Under the pieces are notes generated by a model. The model saw only the letters and a program-made list of their open reading frames with translations. It did not search any database and was not told the DNA's origin. A DNA stretch of 64,000 nt from a virus: positions 187,866 through 251,865 of the IMG/VR virus record IMGVR_UViG_3300046092_000062, one strand, 5' to 3'. The position numbers and the translations under genes are program-made. Below are positions 53,064-61,292 of the stretch, piece by piece (the stretch's first letter is position 1; each line of letters starts with the position of its first letter).

Positions 53064-53953
53064 AAATAACTGAAATTATATTAGAAAACTTTGCAGATGG
53101 TCGACACCCCGAAGATAAGGGCGACAGCAAACGTCATGGCATCCCAAAACATGCAACCCTTGCACAGTTAGATAGTATGACTCATGCAGGTGGCCGTAAA
53201 GGTCAATTAGCACACTGGCAAGCTAATATGCGTCGTGGTCGAGCTAAAAATGAAGCCGAAGGCGATGCCGAAGGATTGCCTCATTTAACTAAAGAATTGC
53301 TAACACACATTGTTCAGCAAATTGGTACCGAAGGTGCCCACGCTATTATCAAAAGCCTAGAGTGGGGCGATGGTGCAGCAGATGAATTGCTGGATCTAAT
53401 CAAACATGATTTGGAACAAGACATCGGAATTGAAGAGAGTGTTAAGCAGAGATTGGATAAAAGCTGTTGGGCTGGGTATCACAAAGCTGGTACCAAAATT
53501 AAAGGCGGAGTTAGAGTTAACAACTGCGTAGCCAATGAATGTGAATGCGACGATGAAGAGCAAAATCTAAACGAACAGTTTGACTTAATCGAGTCATGGG
53601 TCGAAAGTTTAGCTGAAGCACACGGGGTCGACAGTGAACTGATATGGGAAGACTTTGAATCAGTTGATGACGAAGAGTTGCTTGCTGAAACCGCTGCATG
53701 GAGAACTAGCAAGGGTAAGAATAAAAACGGCGGACTAAACGCCAAAGGTGTTGCTAGCTATCGTCGCGAGAATCCGGGTAGCAAACTGCAAACTGCGGTT
53801 ACTACTAAGCCTAGCAAACTTAAAAAAGGTTCTAAAGCAGCCAAGCGCCGCAAGAGCTTCTGCGCCAGAATGTCGGGCGTTAAAGGCCCAATGAAAAAGC
53901 CGAATGGTAAGCCAACTCGTAAAGCACTAGCTTTGCGTAAATGGAATTGCTAA
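53060..53953 (+). CDS. Conserved late protein with possible capsid-targeting N-terminus
   Basis: 297 residues. Start MKITEIILENFADG resembles T4 internal-protein targeting peptides (MKTYQEFIAEA). Next GDSKRHGIPKHATLAQLDSM and GGRKGQLAHWQANMRRGRAK, then SCWAGYHKAGTKIKGGVRVN with the C-x-C cluster NECECDDEE. The C-terminus is very basic (KKGSKAAKRRKSFCARMSGV), fitting DNA contact inside a capsid. I recall both blocks from T4-like marine phages. Function unknown. Confidence 0.7.
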   Translation: MKITEIILENFADGRHPEDKGDSKRHGIPKHATLAQLDSMTHAGGRKGQLAHWQANMRRGRAKNEAEGDAEGLPHLTKELLTHIVQQIGTEGAHAIIKSLEWGDGAADELLDLIKHDLEQDIGIEESVKQRLDKSCWAGYHKAGTKIKGGVRVNNCVANECECDDEEQNLNEQFDLIESWVESLAEAHGVDSELIWEDFESVDDEELLAETAAWRTSKGKNKNGGLNAKGVASYRRENPGSKLQTAVTTKPSKLKKGSKAAKRRKSFCARMSGVKGPMKKPNGKPTRKALALRKWNC

Positions 53954-54222
53954 TGAAATACACGTTAATCGCGTTTGCACTATTATTATCAGGATGTAGC
54001 ACAACTGCACCGGTTGTAGCTAAGTTCCCCGACGAACCAGGCAAAGCCGCTATGGAATCATGTCCACAGCTGACGACAGTAGAGAACGGGGTGAAGTTGA
54101 GTGAGTTGACTGCGACGGTAACGCAGAATTACAGCACCTACTACGAGTGTGCAGTAAAGGTTGATACCTGGCAGGAATGGTATCGTGTACAAAAACAAAT
54201 ATTTGAGGGAGTATCTAAATGA
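53953..54222 (+). CDS. Outer-membrane spanin-like lipoprotein (Rz1-like)
   Basis: 89 residues. MKYTLIAFALLLSGCSTTAP has a lipobox (L-L-S-G-C), so Cys is lipidated. Two more Cys follow (MESCPQL, YYECAVK). Size, lipobox and location near the endolysin and the Rz-like gene fit an outer spanin. ATG 53953 overlaps the preceding stop (TAATG). Confidence 0.7.
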   Translation: MKYTLIAFALLLSGCSTTAPVVAKFPDEPGKAAMESCPQLTTVENGVKLSELTATVTQNYSTYYECAVKVDTWQEWYRVQKQIFEGVSK

Positions 54223-54275
54223 GCGACCGTAAAGAAGAATGTCCACACTGTGGCCATAAGCATCCAAAGAACTAA
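54219..54275 (+). CDS. Possible 18-residue Cys-His micropeptide
   Basis: MSDRKEECPHCGHKHPKN, starting in an ATGA overlap. The C-x-x-C-x-x-x-H spacing could bind a metal, perhaps as half of a dimeric site. GAGGGAG lies upstream in a good position. Very short, so it may not be a real gene. Confidence 0.35.
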   Translation: MSDRKEECPHCGHKHPKN

Positions 54276-54295
54276 AACTATAAAGGAGATCGAAG

Positions 54296-54841
54296 ATGGC
54301 AGAAGAAATCAAGGAAGTAAAACCCCTTTCACGTTCAGAGCGTGAAGCACAAATTAAAGACAAAGCAGGTCTAGTAATCGTTATCATGGCATTGTTCATG
54401 GCAGTTACCACATACTTTGCTAACCAGCACTCAGGTGCAGCATTGAAGAACATGTTAAAGGCAACTGATACATACGCTTTCTTCCAGTCTAAGAGCATCA
54501 AGCAAACTATTGCTGAAGGTCAACGTGATGACTATATTGCTCGTGGTGACAAGGCCAAAGCCGGATCATTGCAGGCAAAGATTGATCGTTACGAAAGTGA
54601 TCCAGTTAAAGGCGAAGGCAAGAAGGAATTGCTAGCAAAAGCACAAGCATACGAAGCTGCCCGCGATGAAGCAAGTAAGCACAGCCCATGGTTGACGTTT
54701 GCTAGCATGGCGTTCCAGTTGGCTATCGTATTGTTGAGTGCAAGTATCTTGTCAGTTAACAATAAGATGTATAAGTTTAGTGAAGTGGTTGCTGTCATTG
54801 GCATTGTTTTACTAAGTCAAGGCATTTGGCTTTGGTTCTAA
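54296..54841 (+). CDS. DUF4337-like membrane protein
   Basis: 181 residues. One transmembrane helix near residue 27-43 (LVIVIMALFMAVTTYFA), then AALKNMLKATDTYAFFQSKS, IKQTIAEGQ, which matches the DUF4337 signature (N-A-x-x-x-S-D-x-W-A-F-Y-Q-A-K-S-I-K-Q). A charged helix and two C-terminal membrane helices follow. Role unknown; it lies within the lysis-gene cluster. Confidence 0.75.
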   Translation: MAEEIKEVKPLSRSEREAQIKDKAGLVIVIMALFMAVTTYFANQHSGAALKNMLKATDTYAFFQSKSIKQTIAEGQRDDYIARGDKAKAGSLQAKIDRYESDPVKGEGKKELLAKAQAYEAARDEASKHSPWLTFASMAFQLAIVLLSASILSVNNKMYKFSEVVAVIGIVLLSQGIWLWF

Positions 54842-54850
54842 GGAGTAAAC

Positions 54851-55372
54851 ATGTTTAAGAAATCAACTAAACCAGAAGTAGAAGTAGTCGAAGCAGAAGT
54901 GTTAGGCAAAGGCGAATGGATGCAGAAATACTGGCGTCCTTGTGCAGCGTTTATGTACATGATTTGCTGTTTAGCAGACTTTGCTATCTTCCCAATCATG
55001 TTTACCGTTGTGCAGTTTTGGGAAATGCAAGCAGCAAATGATGCGTTCCGTCAATGGGTACCGATTACATTACAGGGCGGTGGCTTGTTCCACGTGAGTA
55101 TGTGTGCGGTATTAGGCGTAAGTGCATATGGTCGTACCCAAGAGAAGTTAGCAGGACAGTCATCTGTGCCAGACGCAGCAGGATTGCCTAGCCCAACATT
55201 ATCTACAGCGACACCAGCAGTGGCACCAACTACAACTCCTGCGCCAGCAGCGACTCCAGTTGCAACTCCTGCACCAGCAGCGTTTACCCCAACCTTTGCT
55301 GCACCAACTGTGGTAGCAACAACAGCAAGTGGCAAGAAGATTGTCCCAGAAGCTGAACAACCATTACTATAA
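54851..55372 (+). CDS. Holin-like membrane protein
   Basis: 173 residues. YWRPCAAFMYMICCLADFAI, FPIMFTVVQFW and VPITLQGGGLFHVSMCAVLG resemble three-TM phage holins (PF11351 type: W-R-P ... L-x-x-G-G-L-x-H-x-x-x-x-x-L-G-V-S). The C-terminal 55 residues are a low-complexity Ala-Pro-Thr linker ending in QPLL. It would make the membrane lesion that lets the endolysin out. Confidence 0.7.
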   Translation: MFKKSTKPEVEVVEAEVLGKGEWMQKYWRPCAAFMYMICCLADFAIFPIMFTVVQFWEMQAANDAFRQWVPITLQGGGLFHVSMCAVLGVSAYGRTQEKLAGQSSVPDAAGLPSPTLSTATPAVAPTTTPAPAATPVATPAPAAFTPTFAAPTVVATTASGKKIVPEAEQPLL

Positions 55373-55381
55373 GGAAATAAT

Positions 55382-55579
55382 ATGAAAGATTTATTAGCAA
55401 TCGTAATCGCAGTGTGTGCATTGACTGCACATGCTGGCGGCGAAAAGAAAGAAGTCTGTACTGACGTAAAAGACAAAGCAGGCAAAGTGGTTAAGAACAA
55501 AGATGGTAGCACAAAGCAATCTTGTAAGACTATCAAGGTCCACAAGAAAGTTGAAGGCGAAAAAGTACCAACTAAGTAA
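55382..55579 (+). CDS. Small exported protein, 65 residues
   Basis: Signal peptide MKDLLAIVIAVCALTAHA before GGEKKEV. The mature part is lysine-rich with two Cys (VCTDVKD, QSCKTIK) likely to form a disulphide in the periplasm. AAGGAAATAAT upstream. Last gene before the hairpin-promoter device. Confidence 0.7.
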   Translation: MKDLLAIVIAVCALTAHAGGEKKEVCTDVKDKAGKVVKNKDGSTKQSCKTIKVHKKVEGEKVPTK

Positions 55580-55582
55580 CAC

Positions 55583-55630
55583 TTGACACCAAATGAAAAG
55601 TCCTGTATAATATACATACAGGACTTTTTT
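55583..55630 (+). promoter_or_regulatory. Sigma70-type promoter inside a terminator hairpin
   Basis: TTGACA (55583-55588), 17-base spacer, TATAAT (55606-55611). AAAAGTCCTGTA (55596-55607) pairs with TACAGGACTTTT (55617-55628), 12 perfect pairs with a nine-base loop, then more T. AGGA of the ribosome-binding site is in the 3' arm. RNA from the internal promoter (start about 55618) lacks the 5' arm; read-through RNA from upstream forms the full terminator. Confidence 0.8.
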
Positions 55631-55846
55631 ATGAACCCAATTTATGAACTATTAACTAAACATCAGTATGATGTATGGGATGTTCCTACACAGTTTCAAA
55701 TTAGGAATGAAATTCTAGCTTTGGGAATCCCAGGTCTAGTAGATGTACAGTTTAACCTTAAAAGGTCAGAAGCTAAGGTAACGCCGGTGTTTGCGACCGA
55801 ACAAGACTATACTTGGTATCAATTAAAATATGTCAACTCACTATGA
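55631..55846 (+). CDS. LRW-tail family protein outside the arrays
   Basis: 71 residues from ATG 55631. End VTPVFATEQDYTWYQLKYVN then SL matches the family tail (E-Q-D-Y-T-W-Y-x-L-K-Y), like the proteins at 5561 and 6524. It is about 30 kb from the nearest array and overlaps the dnaJ start by 17 bases, so it is coupled to it. Function unknown. Confidence 0.65.
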   Translation: MNPIYELLTKHQYDVWDVPTQFQIRNEILALGIPGLVDVQFNLKRSEAKVTPVFATEQDYTWYQLKYVNSL

Positions 55847-56675
55847 AACGCTTGGCTTAACAGAGTCAGCAACACAAGACGATATCAAAAAAGCATATCG
55901 CAGTCTTGCTAGCAAGAACCATCCCGACAAAGGTGGAGACACAGCTAAGTTCCAGGAAATCCAAGCAGCATACGCAGCAATTGAAACTCCCGAAAAGCGT
56001 GAGCAATACGATGCTGAACGCCGTAACCCATTTGGCAATAGACAGCACGGCTTTAATACCAGCAATATGGATATTAATGACCTAATGCGTAACTTTGGGT
56101 TTGCATTTAATGGTGCCGGATTCCAACAGCGCCAGCAACGTAATCGAGACATTCGGGTTACAGTACAAATAAACTTAGCAGAAACACTAGAAGTTCAAAA
56201 GCGCACATTAAATATTAACACAAATCGGGCAACTGCGGACCAAGTGGTTGATATCGAAATTCCACGTGGCGTGTATTCGGACAGCAGCATTAAGTATCCG
56301 GGCCTCGGCGACAACCTTTTTACCACATTGCCCCGTGGTGATTTGTACGTTAATATTGTTGTTATGCCGCACCCGCGATTCCAAATTAATGGAATTGATT
56401 TGTTCACATCCATTGACATTGATTGCCTTGATGCTATAATTGGATGTAGCAAAGAGTTTACCACTTTAGACAACCGAACTTTTAGTCTCACAGTGCCGCA
56501 AGGTACGCAGCCCGGGACTAAATTTAAAATTGGAGGACAAGGTCTTTATGCGCTAAATCAATCTAACAGGGGTAATTTGTATTTGATTGCAAATATCACT
56601 GTTCCAACAAATTTAACAGAAACTCAGGTAGAAGCCATTCGTCAACTAACTAAAAATCAAGATGCTACAAACTAA
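55830..56675 (+). CDS. DnaJ/CbpA-type J-domain protein
   Basis: 281 residues. J domain 1-70 with HPD at 31-33 (ASKNHPDKGGD), a linker with QRQQRNRD, and two C-terminal substrate domains (RVTVQINLAETLEVQKRTLN; RGDLYVNIVVMPHPRFQING). There is no zinc-finger region, so it is CbpA-like rather than full DnaJ. It would recruit host DnaK. It overlaps the ClpA gene that follows by 14 bases. Confidence 0.92.
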   Translation: MSTHYETLGLTESATQDDIKKAYRSLASKNHPDKGGDTAKFQEIQAAYAAIETPEKREQYDAERRNPFGNRQHGFNTSNMDINDLMRNFGFAFNGAGFQQRQQRNRDIRVTVQINLAETLEVQKRTLNINTNRATADQVVDIEIPRGVYSDSSIKYPGLGDNLFTTLPRGDLYVNIVVMPHPRFQINGIDLFTSIDIDCLDAIIGCSKEFTTLDNRTFSLTVPQGTQPGTKFKIGGQGLYALNQSNRGNLYLIANITVPTNLTETQVEAIRQLTKNQDATN

Positions 56676-58953
56676 TCCAGAAATTGACCACATCGTTGCA
56701 GAAGCAACAAACCTTGCAAAAGAACACAAACACGAGTACGTGGTTGCGGAACACATGTTGCTTTGCCTTGTTAAGTACAAGCCATTTAATGAATTGATTT
56801 ACGGCTACGGTATCGACACTGATGGCTTGATCAAAGATCTTGAGACATACATTGCAGGACTAACCGACTTGGTTAACCCCAATGTCACTGAGCCAAAGAA
56901 GACTCATGCACTGGAACGTGTGTTTAATCGAGCATTCACGCAGGTGTTGTTCTCTGCACGTACACACGTTCAAGTCATTGACTTGTTCCTAAGCCTGCAT
57001 TCTGAGAACAGCACCTATGCACACTACTTCATGGTCAAGTATGGCATGGACCGTGCAAAACTTGTTGATTACTACAACAAGCACTACACAGAAGAAGCAC
57101 ATCGCAAAGAAGCTGGAAAAGAGAAAGCCGACGAGTTCATTGAACAGTACTGTGCTAACCTGAACAAGCAGGCAATTGAAGGAACAATCGATCCAGTAAT
57201 CGGACGCGAGTACGAGTTGGACGAAATTGCAGAAGTTCTAGCCAAGCGTAACAAGAGCAACGTGTTGCTGATTGGTGATCCAGGTGTAGGTAAGACTGCT
57301 ATTGCAGAAGGTCTTGCACTCAACATTGTCAACGGCACTGTGCCCGAGTACTTGAAAGATCACACTGTCTACAACTTGGACATTGGTAGCTTGCTTGCTG
57401 GATCTAAGTACCGCGGTGAGTTTGAAGAAAAGTTCCAGGACGTTATCAAAGGGCTCAAAGCAAAAGGCAAGGCAATCTTGTTTATTGACGAAGCGCACCA
57501 AATGCGCGGAGCAGGTTCTGGTAGCAACAGCAGCGTTGACTTTGGCAACATGATTAAGCCTGCATTGACTAAAGGCCAAATCAAAGTGTTGGCAAGTACA
57601 ACATGGGAAGAATACAGCCAGAGCTTTGAGAAGGATCGTGCATTGATGCGCCGTTTCCAACGTATTACCGTCGATGAGCCAACTCCAGCAGTTGCTAAGG
57701 ACATTCTCAAAGGTCTCAAAGAGAAGTTTGAATTATTCCATGGTGGTGTTATTACAGATGAAGCCATTGACGCAGCAGTTGATCTCAGCGTTCGTTACCA
57801 AACTGACAAGAAGCTGCCCGACAAAGCAATTGACTTGATTGACAGCACATGTGCTCGTCTTAAGATTAAGACTGTGGACTTTGTTGTTACACGTAGCCAT
57901 ATAGTGGATGCAATCAGCAAGTTTACTAAGATCCCAGTTGAACAAATTGGCAATACCAACAACGGTGGTGCAATCACTAACCTCGAAAGCAATATTAAAG
58001 TTAAACTGTACGGGCAAGATTCAGCAGTTGATTCTGTGCTGGAAAAGATCTATGTGGCGCGAGCTGGATTGAAGAGCTTGAACAAACCCGTTGGTAACTT
58101 CTTGTTCCTTGGCCCAACTGGTACAGGTAAGACTGAACTGGCTAAGTTGCTTGCAGAGAACTTAGGCATGAAACTGTTGCGTTACGATATGAGCGAGTAT
58201 CAAGAAAAGCACAGCGTAGCTAAATTGATTGGTGCGCCTCCTGGCTACGTCGGCTACGACGATGGCAACTTGGGCGGCGGCATGTTGATTAGTGACGTTG
58301 AGAAAAGCCCTAACAGTATCATCTTAATGGATGAAATTGAAAAGGCTCACCCCGACGTGTCTAACATCTTGTTGAGCTTAATGGATGAAGGTATGGTTAC
58401 TAGCAGCAACGGCAAGAAAGCTGACTGCCGTAACTGTATTGTGATCCTTACAAGTAACTTGGGTGCAGCAGCAAACGAGCGTAACAACATTGGTTTTGGT
58501 CGCAGTATGCAAAAGACTGACGAAGACGACAAAGCAGTTAAGGACTTCTTTAAGCCAGAGTTCCGTAATCGCTTAGACGGCATTGTTAAGTTCAACAAGC
58601 TGGACCAATTGAGTATGCGCAAGATTGTCAGCAAGTTTGTTAACGAAATTAACGTGTTGCTTGCAGAACGTCAGATCAAAGTGCGCTTGAGCGAGTCAGC
58701 AATTGACGAAATCATTGCCACAGGCTTTGATGCTAAGATGGGTGCTCGACCTGTTCAACGTAAGATTAACGACTTGATTAAAGTACCATTGAGTAAGAAA
58801 ATCTTGTTTGATAACATCGGTCCTAACACTATCATGGTAGTGGACTATGTTAACAAAGAGTTCACCTTTGAAGCACAATCAGCGTTTGATATCGCACCAC
58901 AACCTACCGTAAACGAAGATGGATTCATTGTTCTGGACCAACCTAAATCCTAA
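56662..58953 (+). CDS. clpA: ClpA-type AAA+ unfoldase
   Basis: 763 residues, matching cellular ClpA (about 758). N-domain 1-140; D1 with Walker A GDPGVGKT (205-212), pore loop KYRG (249-252), Walker B ILFIDEAH; D2 with GPTGTGKT (484-491), pore loop GYVG (528-531), Walker B ILMDEIEK. ERNNIGFGRS (606-615) lies where ClpA carries its ClpP-binding IGL/IGF loop. No ClpP gene is in the window, so it may work with host ClpP or alone as an unfoldase. There is no ClpB-like middle domain. Confidence 0.93.
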   Translation: MLQTNPEIDHIVAEATNLAKEHKHEYVVAEHMLLCLVKYKPFNELIYGYGIDTDGLIKDLETYIAGLTDLVNPNVTEPKKTHALERVFNRAFTQVLFSARTHVQVIDLFLSLHSENSTYAHYFMVKYGMDRAKLVDYYNKHYTEEAHRKEAGKEKADEFIEQYCANLNKQAIEGTIDPVIGREYELDEIAEVLAKRNKSNVLLIGDPGVGKTAIAEGLALNIVNGTVPEYLKDHTVYNLDIGSLLAGSKYRGEFEEKFQDVIKGLKAKGKAILFIDEAHQMRGAGSGSNSSVDFGNMIKPALTKGQIKVLASTTWEEYSQSFEKDRALMRRFQRITVDEPTPAVAKDILKGLKEKFELFHGGVITDEAIDAAVDLSVRYQTDKKLPDKAIDLIDSTCARLKIKTVDFVVTRSHIVDAISKFTKIPVEQIGNTNNGGAITNLESNIKVKLYGQDSAVDSVLEKIYVARAGLKSLNKPVGNFLFLGPTGTGKTELAKLLAENLGMKLLRYDMSEYQEKHSVAKLIGAPPGYVGYDDGNLGGGMLISDVEKSPNSIILMDEIEKAHPDVSNILLSLMDEGMVTSSNGKKADCRNCIVILTSNLGAAANERNNIGFGRSMQKTDEDDKAVKDFFKPEFRNRLDGIVKFNKLDQLSMRKIVSKFVNEINVLLAERQIKVRLSESAIDEIIATGFDAKMGARPVQRKINDLIKVPLSKKILFDNIGPNTIMVVDYVNKEFTFEAQSAFDIAPQPTVNEDGFIVLDQPKS

Positions 58954-59674
58954 GATCGTTTGCGAAGATACACGTAAGCAGTTCTATGGCCAGTTTTGTT
59001 ATAAGCTGGTCATAGAGGCTCACGGTAGTAGGTCTATCACCGAAACGAGGCCCGATGATTGCATTGCAAATCATTTAGCTGATAGACGATCTAAGCAAAA
59101 GCATATTAACTACGGCGGCAGTTGGGCGACACAATCCACTTGGGCACAGCGGCAAGCAGATGAACTAAAAAAATCGGACCCGGTATTCCTTGAAGAATTG
59201 CGAAGTATCAAAAATGGGTATGGTAATCGGATCCGAATGCGCATTGAAGAGCCCTGGTTACAGATTTATACCAGAGACGAACAGACTCTCAAAGACATTG
59301 CCGCAAGACTAAATCACGATCAAACTATTGCTAGCAGACTATTAAGTGTTAGTACACCGGCTAGCCCAGAACAGCAGACATTGCTAGAAGCGGGTCATAT
59401 TATTGCAGCACCTAATTCCAAGCAAGAATACAAATACAAGATAGTGCTCAGAGACGGTTCCTACAGCATGGAAACCAAGCAGTCAATTGTTAATTATTTA
59501 AAAACAATGGGCAATGAAGTTAAAGTTTCCGCAGCTAATATGAACATGTTATCAGGCCCATTGAAATACATATGGGGATGTTTTGTTTATACCAACGACC
59601 CATCTATTACAACAATGATCGGTTTAATTGCTCCGGGAATGGTTGGAAAAATTCACGAGATCGTGAAACTGTGA
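58919..59674 (+). CDS. Conserved phage protein, 251 residues
   Basis: Starts MDSLFWTNLNPKIVCEDTRK, then QFYGQFCYKLVIEAHGSRSI, a motif I recall from hypothetical proteins in T4-like phages. Basic, helical middle; strand-rich end (LKYIWGCFVYTNDPSITTMI). No catalytic motif. Overlaps clpA by 35 bases, so it is coupled to it. Confidence 0.65.
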   Translation: MDSLFWTNLNPKIVCEDTRKQFYGQFCYKLVIEAHGSRSITETRPDDCIANHLADRRSKQKHINYGGSWATQSTWAQRQADELKKSDPVFLEELRSIKNGYGNRIRMRIEEPWLQIYTRDEQTLKDIAARLNHDQTIASRLLSVSTPASPEQQTLLEAGHIIAAPNSKQEYKYKIVLRDGSYSMETKQSIVNYLKTMGNEVKVSAANMNMLSGPLKYIWGCFVYTNDPSITTMIGLIAPGMVGKIHEIVKL

Positions 59675-59675
59675 A

Positions 59676-59683
59676 ATAAATAC
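59676..59683 (+). promoter_or_regulatory. T4-late-like promoter
   Basis: ATAAATAC two bases after the stop of the previous gene, 25 bases before the ATG at 59708. Confidence 0.7.
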
Positions 59684-59707
59684 TACTATAATATCAAGGA
59701 GCCTAAG

Positions 59708-59875
59708 ATGGCAAAAATTCAAGAACAAGTAATCGTAATCAGACTTAGCAAACTAGTTAAGGATTCTGATGATCACTTTCCAGATCTAGCAACTGAAGAA
59801 GTTGTTGCTAGCCTAGAACAAGTAACACAAGAATTGGTTGCAGCCGGCGTAGTCGTCGAAGTTGCGGCTGGATAA
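59708..59875 (+). CDS. Small conserved phage protein, 55 residues
   Basis: MAKIQEQVIVIRLSKLVKDS, then LATEEVVASLEQVTQELVAA and a final valine-rich strand (GVVVEVAAG). Strand-helix-strand layout. I recall it as a conserved short protein of T4-like phages. AAGGAGCCTAAG is a strong ribosome-binding site. Function unknown. Confidence 0.7.
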   Translation: MAKIQEQVIVIRLSKLVKDSDDHFPDLATEEVVASLEQVTQELVAAGVVVEVAAG

Positions 59876-59894
59876 CTCACACAAGAAAGTAAAC

Positions 59895-60785
59895 ATGGTT
59901 AAAAAAGTAACTACACCTGCCTCCGGGCAATCTACCTCTGACGCTATTGCCGCAATCAAAGCAGCAGCAGAAGCAGCACAACAAACAGCAGCACCTGCTC
60001 CAAAGCCACAAGGTACACCGTTTGATTTCTCTAAGTGCCATTTGCACATTGGTATTCCTTGCTATGGCGGCATGATGAGCGAGCCAACTGTTACCAGTTT
60101 GTTGCGTTTTATTTTGCTTGCACAACAAGTGGGACTAAACTGGAGCTTGGATACAATGGTCAATGAATCATTGGTTACTCGTGCTCGTAACAACTTAATG
60201 GCTAAGATGATGACCAACGAGCAAGCTACCCACTTTTTCTTCATTGACGCAGACATTAGGTTCGAACCAGATGCTCCTTTAAAAATGATGGCATGTGATA
60301 AGGACGTTATTGGCGGCTTGTACCCTAAGAAAGCACTCCCAGTTAACTACGTTATTAACTTGAACCCACAAACAAAGGTGCAAGGCGATATCTTTACAGT
60401 AGACACCATGGGCACGGGATTTTTGATGTTTAAACGTGATGTTTACGCTAAGTTAATCGCGGCGCACCCGGAAACCAAGTATGTTGACGATGTGGGCCTA
60501 GGTAAACAATACGAGCCAATGATGTACAGCATCTTCGATTGTGAGATTGACGAACGCGGTCATTACTTGAGCGAAGACTGGTTGTTCTGCCGCAGATGGC
60601 AAAAGCTAGGTGGCGAGATTTGGGCACACGGTAAAGTATTGTTGAACCACATTGGTCACTACGAGTTCCAAGGCGACTTGAGCAAGATGCCACAGTTTGG
60701 CGCACCAGTTGCACAAGCAGAAGGCCAACAGTTACCGCAGGCATTAACTGATGCTATGAATATGGCTGTTAAAAAGGACGCATAA
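59895..60785 (+). CDS. Family 2-like glycosyltransferase
   Basis: 296 residues from ATG 59895. After an Ala-rich linker the core reads HLHIGIPCYGGMMSEPTVTS, VNESLVTRARNNLMAKMM, HFFFIDADIRF (D-x-D metal site at about residue 120) and VIGGLYPKK, the pattern of GT-A fold enzymes. The C-terminal EDWLFCRRWQKLGGEIWAHG fits the catalytic E-D-W region. It probably transfers a sugar to phage DNA, a virion protein or a host surface; the acceptor is unknown. Confidence 0.85.
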   Translation: MVKKVTTPASGQSTSDAIAAIKAAAEAAQQTAAPAPKPQGTPFDFSKCHLHIGIPCYGGMMSEPTVTSLLRFILLAQQVGLNWSLDTMVNESLVTRARNNLMAKMMTNEQATHFFFIDADIRFEPDAPLKMMACDKDVIGGLYPKKALPVNYVINLNPQTKVQGDIFTVDTMGTGFLMFKRDVYAKLIAAHPETKYVDDVGLGKQYEPMMYSIFDCEIDERGHYLSEDWLFCRRWQKLGGEIWAHGKVLLNHIGHYEFQGDLSKMPQFGAPVAQAEGQQLPQALTDAMNMAVKKDA

Positions 60786-61255
60786 TGCAAGAAATTGAAA
60801 AGATCAAGTTTCGAGTTGGTATCAGTGGTACCTACTGGGACAAGAAACCCCAGTTTAGCATTGCAATCTCTGGCAAAGAATATACAGCAGGTTATATCAC
60901 TTCTCCGTCAGGGGAAACAGAATACCATGAATTTCTAGTAGACCTAGTTGACGGAGATCATCGGCTGGAAATTTCGCTGTTGAACAAAGATAGTTCAGAC
61001 ACCGTTAAAGACAATGACGGCGAGAACTTTACTATCGTTAAGGATATGCTGCTCAACATCGATCATATCGAAATTGATGACATTGACATTGGGCATTTGC
61101 GTCATCTCAAGAGCCATTATGTGCCTGTGAAAAAACAGGTATACAACGGTGCCATTGTTGATCGCATCGAGCAGTGCGTAAACATGGGATGGACTGGTAC
61201 ATACATCCTTGAATTTAGCAGTCCTTTCTACCTTTGGCTATTGGAAAACCTATAA
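60785..61255 (+). CDS. Beta-sandwich protein, possible carbohydrate-binding module
   Basis: 156 residues. IKFRVGISGTYWDKKPQFSI, EFLVDLVDGDHRLEISLLNK and DIDIGHLRHLKSHYV resemble a small jelly-roll binding module with the pattern W-x-x-x-P ... L-x-x-G-x-H-x-L-x-I-x-L. A shorter relative is at 62579. TAATG coupling to the glycosyltransferase suggests a shared sugar-related job; unproven. Confidence 0.6.
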   Translation: MQEIEKIKFRVGISGTYWDKKPQFSIAISGKEYTAGYITSPSGETEYHEFLVDLVDGDHRLEISLLNKDSSDTVKDNDGENFTIVKDMLLNIDHIEIDDIDIGHLRHLKSHYVPVKKQVYNGAIVDRIEQCVNMGWTGTYILEFSSPFYLWLLENL

Positions 61256-61266
61256 GCCATTTTAGA

Positions 61267-61274
61267 CTAAATAC
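61267..61274 (+). promoter_or_regulatory. T4-late-like promoter
   Basis: CTAAATAC, 19 bases before the ATG at 61293. Confidence 0.7.
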
Positions 61275-61292
61275 AGCAATAACGGAATTTTT

